Below, one piece after another: positions 55,813 through 64,000 of a stretch of 64,000 nt of DNA. The stretch is from Parietaria judaica. Taxonomy: Eukaryota; Streptophyta; Magnoliopsida; Rosales; Urticaceae. The notes under the pieces are model-generated. The model did not search any database and was not told the origin of the DNA. It saw only the letters and a list, made by a program, of their open reading frames with translations. Positions within the stretch are counted from its first letter, which is position 1; each line of letters starts with the position of its first letter. The translations under genes were made by a program, and so were the position numbers. The stretch is from the NCBI GenBank assembly GCA_954871525.1, contig OX940862.1, forward strand, positions 11,242,501-11,306,500. Direction: 5' to 3'.

Positions 55813-58803
55813 TCACAATAAGGGCTTGATTTCTTTACCCGACTCGGGAGCGGCTGAAGATGGTTGGTATATGGTCCTGATTTCCACTGATTCATTCCCG
55901 GCTATGACATTCGAACCGGGAGGAGGTGCCATGCCATTGCTGCTCCGAACTATTTTAGCCGTTCTGACAAATGTAAAAAAATTACAACATAAATAACAGT
56001 GTATTATTCAACCAACGGAATAAGCCTTATAAGATCTAAAACATGTACCTGACCAATTTCCTTTTTATATTTCCTGCCTTCAGCTTCGACATACCTTTAC
56101 AAAGAAAAAAATCGAGTATAATTACAAGTCACTATACAAAGTCTTGATTTTAGTTTCATTTGAACCCAACTCACTAGTTTTAAGAGCCGAAGACGTCGTA
56201 GCAGGTTTCCTATTTCCCCTCTGAGCTTTAATGGACGCGATAACGGTGTCAGCAATGGATCCCAAGCCTTTTCTTCCGACTAGTTTTGCTCCAATTTTCT
56301 CACAGAGATAGTTTAATCTCATCTCATCACCGCCTCTCACTTCTCTCAGCTCGAACGCTTGTTGCCGTGTCAAAAAACTGTAAACGTGAATCTGTTGCTG
56401 CTGATTAAAATGCGTCTGAAGCTGCTGAAAAAGCAGCTTACTCGAATGTTGTTGATCGTTCTTCAAACCTTCGTGATTCTTCTTTCCATACGGCTCGTTA
56501 AACGTCACTCTTAATATCACCGTTGATTTTGGGTCAGTGTTCTTTCGGCCATAAATAACGGAAAAGCTCCCAAATTCCAGATCCGGCTCTCGGAATAAAT
56601 CTGCTAAAAGAGAAGCACATGTGTAGGCGTTCTTTGGCAGGTTTTTACCAACTTTTATCCTTTGACAGCGAGCTTTAGCGTATTGGGCCATTTTTGCAGC
56701 TTCTCTAAGCCCAGTAAGAAAAGCTCCATGCATGGTCGCAGGGTACCTTCTGGTGGTCGCCTCGCCGGCGAAGAATAATCTTCCGTCTCCCACACTTTCT
56801 GCTAAAATGTCGTAATCATCCCCTGATGCCCCAACGGCCACATTAGAATAAGATCCAAGGCTAAATGTGTCACTTCCCCATCTGGTACAGACCGTCTGGA
56901 TCGGCTCTGGGACGTGTATTCCCTGTGGTTCGTAGATGCCTGTTTGTACAAGCAATAATCTTAATTATAAGCAGTAATCAATAATCATACTCCTGATTCT
57001 AAGGTCCGTAATCTCCATGAAAAATTCGGCGTATTTACCTTTAAGGATTTGAAGAACACTTGTGACCGCATCTGTCGGAGGCATTATCTCGAATTTATGT
57101 GCCGCTTCTCCTGCCACGAGAGCAATCAAGAGCGGACCGCCGGCGACTGTTGCGTAGCTGTAAAATAAGAAGAACTCGCCTCGACGGCTCGGATCGTCCG
57201 CAAGATGGCCAAACGTATCAAGATCTGTACCCCAAAACACATTTGGGAAAAGCATCGCAACCTTGTTGAGAAGCCCAAACCCTAATCTCTTTATCCCGTC
57301 GAGCTTTCTCTGAGGCAACTCGGGAACAAATTTGATGGAGCCGCTCTTCAAAACCCCGAGAGGCACGGTGCACAATGCCATGTCGCACTCAAAAACTTGG
57401 TTGCCAGAAATCACTTGCACACCATCGTTACCATACCTAATTGTGTTAACAGTTTTCTCATACAAAATTGGAACATTCTCGGTCAATGCCTGAACGAGCC
57501 GCCCGTTGCCTCCGGGCAAAAAGCAGTGGTCTCCTCCCATATCGTACGGGTCATCTTGGTCCCAAAACGCAAGCGAAAGCTTTGATATTAAGCCTGCATT
57601 TGCGTATTCCAAATTTGCAAAATGCCAATTGAATAAACTTCTCTCTTCATCGGAGACTTCTTCCCCTTTAACCTGGCTAAATGTTTCTAAAGCCGCCCCG
57701 AGTGAAACGTCAACCGATACGTCCCCCATCAAGTGTCTAAGCCTATTTGCTCTGTCTAAAAGACGATTGAAATCAGCTTCCACCTTCATATCCATATTCG
57801 GGTCTACAGGCTTCCCGTCCAAACTATAAAGCGGGCATTTATCCCGTACCTTATGCATCGTGGAACCCAATTGCTTTGCAACGATCCCGAGTGGATTCCC
57901 GAGCGTGCCCGTCAAAACGCTACCACCCAAATCCGCTGCTGCAAACATTTTATTCCCTCCCTCCATTTTGCAGGTATAAACCCGACCACCGGCTCGTTTT
58001 CGACCCTCCAAAACCGTCACTTTGAACCCCAATCTCATCATCTGCCTCGCAGCAGCTAGACCGGAGAGTCCCGCACCGATCACAACTATGTTTGGCTTGT
58101 TTGGTTCTGAAGGAATCTTCTCTTTAATTGCCGGAGCAACTCCGAAGTTGATGAATCCGTTCGTGACAAGGTAATCATAAGCAGAGTCCAGAAGGGCGTG
58201 ACAATGGTTCGGTATAGCGTCAACGAACATCTCCTTGGTAATCCAATTCGTAAAATTCTCACGCCATTTTGCTATAATGTGGTTCCTAATCAAAATGTAA
58301 TTGACCTGTTCGATTCCGCCTACTACAGGGACAACTCGAGCCGCAATCTCCTCTTCAGTGAGGGAATCAGCCGGGAAACCAGCCGTAAGCGCGAGGACGG
58401 CCTCGGAAGTGGACTCCCTGTTGATCACGATGATCTCGTCGGAAATATCGGGACCCTCACGGGGCAAAGAGCTAGGGTTCCCTGCACTGTCCCTAATCGA
58501 ATCAACCGATGCCGAAATACTACTAGAAGTGGAAGCCAAGCCATTACCGTTGGGAAACTGAGCTACGCCGAACGAGGCCGGAACGCGCTGAGACCGGCCT
58601 CGCCTTCGCTTCTTCGGGACCGAGAATGAGAGGAATTGGCTTGAACTGGGCTCGTTGGGAAGCTGAATCGAGCTCTGGTTAGGGTTAGGGTCGAGAATTG
58701 GAGGAGAAGTGTCAGAGTTGGAGATTTCTTGGGAATCAAGGAGAGAGAAGGGAATCGGAGGGAACATAGAGAGCTGGTCGGCGATATCGTCCGTTGGATT
58801 CAT
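55813..58803 (-). CDS. FLD: FLOWERING LOCUS D (LSD1-type histone H3K4 demethylase homologue)
   Basis: Nuclear chromatin regulator; the Arabidopsis orthologue acts in the autonomous pathway that represses FLC to promote flowering. Exons on the minus strand 58803-57039, 56939-56175, 56094-56049 and 55963-55813 join in frame to 908 residues. Features: basic KKRRRGR (64-70, possible nuclear signal); SWIRM domain at about 150-222; FAD-binding IVVIGAGLSGLAAARQM from 239; amine-oxidase core including the GLLNKVAMLFPNVFW lysine segment; and FAGEATTRRYPATMHGAF near the C-terminal FAD site. The C-terminal LADLFREPDLEFGSFSVI and QQQQIHVYSFLTRQQAFELREVRGGDE segments are FLD-specific. Exon 2 could read on to a stop at 56122 (860 residues), but a strong donor (ACTA|GTGAGT, 56175) and a basic tail (SKLKAGNIKRKLVRR) in later exons support the spliced form. 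Confidence 0.93.
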
Positions 58804-60497
58804 CGTCTTCGAAACCTGCGATTGGCGGGAAGGAATTGCCAGAAAGAACTGACGACGGAGACGGAAATCGACTGTTTGTTTCCCGAGAAAATCAACACAG
58901 CTTTGGTTAATCTCATTTCTGGCCCAACTTTATTGCTCTATTCCATCTTTGGCCCTATATTTATTAAAGAAGTCTAAACGTGCCCCTCATTTTAAGATGA
59001 TGCTTCTATGCCCCAAAAAATCCAATGTGTCGTAACGGCAATTCCATTTAATTCTCGTCTGCATACCCATTAACCAGTTAAATCAGATCAGCAAAACCGA
59101 TGTTGGCTTTAAGAATTTTAATTTACTTGTTGATGTACTTGTAATTCATCGGTGCACCCGTAAAATTAGACCATCGAAGTACCCTTCGTTAACATTTATT
59201 GGATCTACAACTACCGAGTCATCAAATTCACACGTCGAGGACGAAGGCCTAATTCCGGAGGGTTTCGACTCGGACAATTCCCGGGTTCGAGTCGCTGAGC
59301 TCAACCTTCATGGGGTTTAAAGTGAATTACGACATAGCACAATCCAATCTACAAGGAAAACGACATACAATTAAACGGGTTAAAAAAACTTCACATTTGG
59401 GTGTTCTTCGGGTCGGGTGACCCGACCCGATCGTACAGCCCAAAATCGAAATAATTCGCTTCCAGATTCACTCTTTATTTTTTTTTGTTAAAATAAAAAT
59501 AAATAAAAAAGAAAAGCCAAGGAAGAAGCGATCAACGACGGCATAGCTCAGTCCAAAGCTTTTTCAGGTACGCCTCTTCCTTCCAACTCATTCGTCTTCT
59601 TCCTCATCGCCATTGTAGCTTCTCTGCGAAGCTCGTGATCCGTTCCCGCGAGGCTTCGATTATCTCGCCGCCCAATGCGATTCTCTGGATTGCCGATCCG
59701 TGAGTGGTTCAGAGTTCGAGAATTTTCGATTCTCTGTTGCTCAACTTTCCAATCGCTCAATCGCCTATCCGATTTTTTCTTTTTTGTGGCGACGATTATC
59801 TCCATTTCTTTCTCAATTGGTGTGGATGTGTCTGGTTTTGTTTTTTTCTGGAATTTTGGTTGAACTTGTGTGTCTGATAATCAGGGTTTTGGAAGCCTAG
59901 CTGAGTGGTTTGGTGGATTTCTTGGTGCGAGTTGGAGCTAAGAGCCCTGGATCTAGAGGTTTGATAATTTTCCCCATTGAGATGTCTAGTATTTTGGTTG
60001 CTGAAATAGGAAATTGAATGGAATTTAAATCAACTTGAATATTTAGCTATAGAACTTAGACTTAGTGAAGTTGAGCTCATTAAATAGCTCATGATCATTA
60101 AAAAAATGCTGATTTGTTTTGGAATTCGGCATTTTTTTTTTCAATTGAAGAAAAGAAATGGAAGCCCTTTTATGCAAATTTCAATTTGGTTTGAATATAG
60201 GATTTCATTACTCTGGTTTGAATATAGGATTTCAGTAGGTTCATTAATCTGGTTTGATGAAAGTAGCTCAAAGAGTACTAATATAGGATTTCATTCACCA
60301 TTAAAAGCATGAACTTTTGTCCTATCGAATGGAAATTGTTTTTCTTTGAAGGGGCTAATATATTTTCGATATTTTTTGTATGAAAAGAGTTCCATGTTAT
60401 CCTTTCCCAATATGTCCATTCAGTAATGCGTTTGTACTCGAATAGGTGTTTCGTTTTGTTGGGATAAAGACAACAAGCGGAAGGTGAACGACACAAG
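58804..60497. other. Divergent promoter interval between FLD and SEC8
   Basis: No separate gene. A non-coding SEC8 leader exon probably lies at about 59520-59568 (ending TTTTTCAG|GTACGCC), with a leader intron before the ATG at 60498. Short repeats of TTTGAATATAGGATTTCA occur at about 60189-60295. No mobile element with clear ends was seen. Confidence 0.55.
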
Positions 60498-63400
60498 ATG
60501 GGGCTTTTTGATGGGTTACCCATCGCTCCGGATAAACAAGTAAGTCTAACTAGTCAGAGGAATACGAGATATGACCACGGTAATGAATTTAATTATCTGT
60601 ATACCGTATACAAACTCTGAATTATGTCACGGTCAATGCAGTATCTAAGGGAAGAACTTCAACAAATTGATGAAAGCTGGGCTGCCGCGCGTTTTGATTC
60701 CTTACCTCACGTTGTCCATATATTAACGTCGAAAGACCGTGAAGGTGAAGTTCAAATCCTGAAGGAGCAGAGCGAGGTTATTGAGGAGGTTGTGGATGAA
60801 GTAGTGCATGCTTATCATAGCGGCTTCAACAAAGCCATTCAAAATTACTCACAGGTTTGTCAATGATTCTATGCTAACTCGATATGTATAATGTTTGCCT
60901 CAAAAAGAATTTCAGCTTTGACTTCTTCTTCGAGTGCTATCTGTATCACTTTTTCTTTTGGAATAAAGGAGAGATTTCTTACATTTTGCTTGTTTCAATT
61001 TGAATTCGATCCTTTTCAGATCCTGCGTTTGTTCAGCGAATCTACAGAAAGTGTTTCTGTCTTGAAGGTTGATTTGGCGGATGCAAAGAAGCATCTTAGT
61101 GCTCGTAACAAACAACTTCACCAGTTATGGTATCGATCAGTCACATTACGTCACATAATTGCCCTATTAGATCAAATTGAGGGCATAGCTAAGGTTGGTT
61201 TGTTCACTACCCTTAAGATTTGCTTGACTATATCTTTCATAATTGGCGTCATTGCACTTTGTAGTTTGTAATGACTACGACTGCATCATACTTGCAACAT
61301 TACGCTTTATCAGCAGTCATCTGTTTTCATTTACTTAAAAAATAGAGTTTAATTATCAAGTAAGATGTTGAACATTTAACTCTGTTATCTGATGAAATTT
61401 GATCAATTTTGTCGCTAAACCTAGATATATAGTAATTTATATTTATCTTTGCTCACTTTTTATCTCAGGTTCCAGCTCGTATGGAGAAACTTATAGCTGA
61501 AAAGCAGTATTATGCTGCAGTTCAATTGAATATCCAATCAACCTTGATGCTTGAGCGTGAAGGACTTCAGACGGTAAGTAGTTTTTTTTAGTTTTTCTGG
61601 TATATCTCTTAAAAAAAAATAACCCCAAGTAAGTGGAAGTTATGCACTGATATATGCTCCTAAAATTTAATAATAAGTACGAAGAGGCTTACGATTTTCT
61701 GTTATGGTTTACTTGAATCTGTAATGCTCGATTTCGATATTAAATTTTGCTACTTTTTTATTTTCTGTTTTTGTTTAGAGGATTTTTCTCCTTGTGTAAA
61801 TTTTTCGTAATTGAGCTTCTGATTAGAATCGTGTGTGGACTCTCTACCATGCCACTAATAATGATGATAAAATTAAAATGTATGCCTTATAATTATAATA
61901 TGAAGTTCTGTAACATTTTGGAGTTTGAAGTGTCTCATGTGTCGCTAGGGTGACGATGTCACTTTTTATTCATCTTCATTATCAAACTTGTCAAGTTCTA
62001 GACCTATTTAGAAAAGTATAGAAATTTCATTTTTGTATATTTCAGTTAGTTACTAGCTTACCGCTGTAAATATTTATAATATTCTACTGAAATGGGTGGT
62101 ATTAAATAAGGTTAGTTAGTTAAAAGCTTGATGCTTTTGCAAGTGAACATTCACAAGAAATATAAAAATTAAAACTGTCAACTATGATGTGATACTGATA
62201 TTCATAATAATATATTTATCTGAAATCCATTGTTCCAAAAAGAAAAAGTAGTTCAGGAAATCAATTTGTGTCCAGGTTGGTGCTCTTCAAGACGTTCGAA
62301 CCGAGTTGACGAAGTTAAGAGGAGTTTTGTTCTATAAAGTCTTAGAGGATTTACATGCACATCTCTATAACAAGGGTGATTATAGGTAGTAATCTCTCTC
62401 CAGTTTCTGGTATTTCTGTACTTACGTGCAGTTCTCTATTACCTACTGATAAAGATGTTAATTTGTTTTTTCTGAATCTATATGGAAATATATTGAATAT
62501 AAAGCAGATATTAGTTTTTGATGTGGTAGATTTCTTTATTCTTGTTCCAAGATTATCCTGAGATGATTCTTTTTGCAGTTCAGCTTCCTCAAGCATCCAT
62601 GAAAAGGACGACGAGGTTCCAACCACCACGGCCGTTGCATTAATGAGTAACTCCCAAAGCCTATCTCGAAGAACCAGGTTATTGAAGGGTGACAGTCCTG
62701 GTGATGGATCGTTTAGAGCTGCTTCGGTTGACGGGTAAGTTCGTCATTTCACCCCATGTATAGTTGATCCTCTTCAAGGAAGATTAGAAATAAAAACATC
62801 TCACATATGATGCGCTACTTAAAAATAATCAAGGAATCTGGGTACGTGCAACAAATTGAAATTAGGACCTCCATACATTGGTTATTGTTTTTTTTTTTTT
62901 TTTCTTATGAGTTTTGAATTGGAAAATTATTTTTATCAGCTCGTCTCTTGATGGGCACGATGAGGAGGGTGCTTCAGAAGTCCATGCTAATGGCGGTGAC
63001 GGTTACGCAAAGGATATGAAAAGTATTTACCGACAGCTCCCGATATGGCTTTCAAACTCCACTCCAGATGAATTTCTTGTATGAATACTGCCCTTGTCAT
63101 GTCGTGATGTGATGTAAAAAAAAAGTTAATTACAACTAACTCCTAATATACACAAAGATAGTATTACTAGCTACTTATTTACATATATTTTTTTCCACAT
63201 TCTATATAGGAAACAATGAAAAAGAGTGATGCTCCGATGCATGTGAAGTATTTGCAGACCATGGTGGAGTGTCTTTACATCCTTGGCAAAGTGGCTGCTG
63301 CTGGTGCCATTATCTGGTTTGTCTTCACACTGCTTCTTTATTTATTATTGATATTTATATATATTATAATCTCTTTTGTTATAATGATCATCATCTTCTT

Positions 63401-63952
63401 TTTTTCTTGACTCCATAGCCAAAGATTGCGACCCACAATCCACGAGACTATTACATCCAAGATCAAAGCTCATGCAAAACATTCAAATTCTCTGAAGTAT
63501 AGTGTTGACCAGACTGTACAAAGTCTACACTTTATGAAGGGGCAGCTGGAAAATTATCAATCGTTAAAGCAGAAACGGCAAAACGGGGTATCACTCACAG
63601 GGGCACTTTTGGCAGTAAGCCCTGTCTCACCTGTGATGGCTCCAATGGGACGAGCTCAGGCTATGGCAAAGGAACTTCTGGATTCGATCTTGGACTCTAT
63701 CATTAGAATTTTCGGTAGGATCAAAGTAGTAGTTTAACACCCTGCCGTTTATGTTATCCAATTCTTACATGGTGCTTATATGCTTGTTCAGAGAATCATG
63801 TTGTTGTTGGAGAGATCTTGGAATCAAAATCTGCTCAATTTGACACGAGCTCATCAAAGTCATTACCAGTGGATGTAAACTGGAATCCCGATTCTGAAGT
63901 CTCACAAATTACCGGAGGCTACAGCATTGGATTTTCATTGACAGTATTGCAG
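60498..63952 (+). CDS. SEC8: Exocyst complex subunit SEC8, N-terminal half (cut by window end)
   Basis: Subunit of the octameric exocyst that tethers secretory vesicles at the plasma membrane. Ten exons are visible and join in frame to 501 codons: 60498-60539, 60642-60854, 61020-61193, 61469-61573, 62276-62385, 62579-62734, 62940-63078, 63210-63316, 63419-63714, 63792-63952. The last ends at a donor (CAG|GTGGGT), so the gene continues past 64000; the family is about 1050 residues long. Diagnostic segments: QQIDESWAAARFDSLPHVV, VVDEVVHAYHSGFNKAIQNYSQ, HLSARNKQLHQLWYRSVTLRHI. Much of the N-terminus is predicted helical/coiled coil. The gene is divergent from FLD. Confidence 0.95.
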
Positions 63953-64000
63953 GTGGGTCTATTGTTCTACAACTAATTACTGGAATTAATCTGTTCATAA

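Noticed and set aside
56122..56175. FLD ending at 56122 with 860 residues
   Set aside because: A strong GTGAGT donor and in-frame downstream exons with an FLD-like basic tail fit better; kept only as a possible intron-retention isoform.

Overview
This window is nuclear DNA of a flowering plant, most likely a eudicot. The evidence is AT-rich intergenic DNA full of TA microsatellites, genes split by short GT-AG introns, and plant-specific proteins: BAHD acyltransferases, FLD, the U11/U12-31K protein and an RD19-type protease. I cannot name the species from sequence alone.

From 1 to about 30.9 kb the window is accessory. It holds four BAHD acyltransferase genes of the vinorine-synthase-like type (3616-5707 +, 13703-15049 -, 16887-18254 +, 27412-29473 +). 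They form two sub-pairs: two intron-containing genes and two intronless genes that lie next to each other head-to-head. One RD19-like cysteine protease (22955-25296) lies inside the cluster. DNA transposons separate the genes. They include a hAT element of 3.48 kb with an exact 8-bp target duplication and a transposase interrupted by one in-frame stop (9949-13425), a three-level nest of small hAT elements (8358-9774), and several Mutator-type foldback elements (7841-8191, 20400-20786, 21017-22501).

From about 30.9 to 46.5 kb the window is gene-dense. In order it has an intron-containing tRNA-Tyr(GTA), a small Gag1-clamp/DUF4050 protein, a serine carboxypeptidase-like gene with a 5'-truncated tandem pseudogene behind it, a plastid-type DUF3783 protein, the minor-spliceosome protein U11/U12-31K, and three small secreted proline-rich proteins. 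Two of the proline-rich genes share promoter sequence.

From 46.5 kb to the end, a TE-rich gap (one foldback element and a 1.39-kb hAT element that carries a coding-like, gene-derived segment) leads into a BORCS8/MEF2BNB-like gene. After that come the housekeeping genes IDH (mitochondrial NAD-isocitrate dehydrogenase, catalytic type, -), FLD (LSD1-type histone demethylase homologue of the autonomous flowering pathway, -) and, divergent from FLD, SEC8 (exocyst subunit, +, cut by the window end). Apart from the BAHD paralogues and the proline-rich set, these genes do not form one pathway.

I found no wholly new biological system. The most interesting items are the self-nested hAT miniature elements, the well-bounded hAT element with a single stop, the possible gene-fragment capture at 49579-50972, the DFGWG-to-NFGWG change in one BAHD enzyme, and the intron differences among neighbouring BAHD paralogues.
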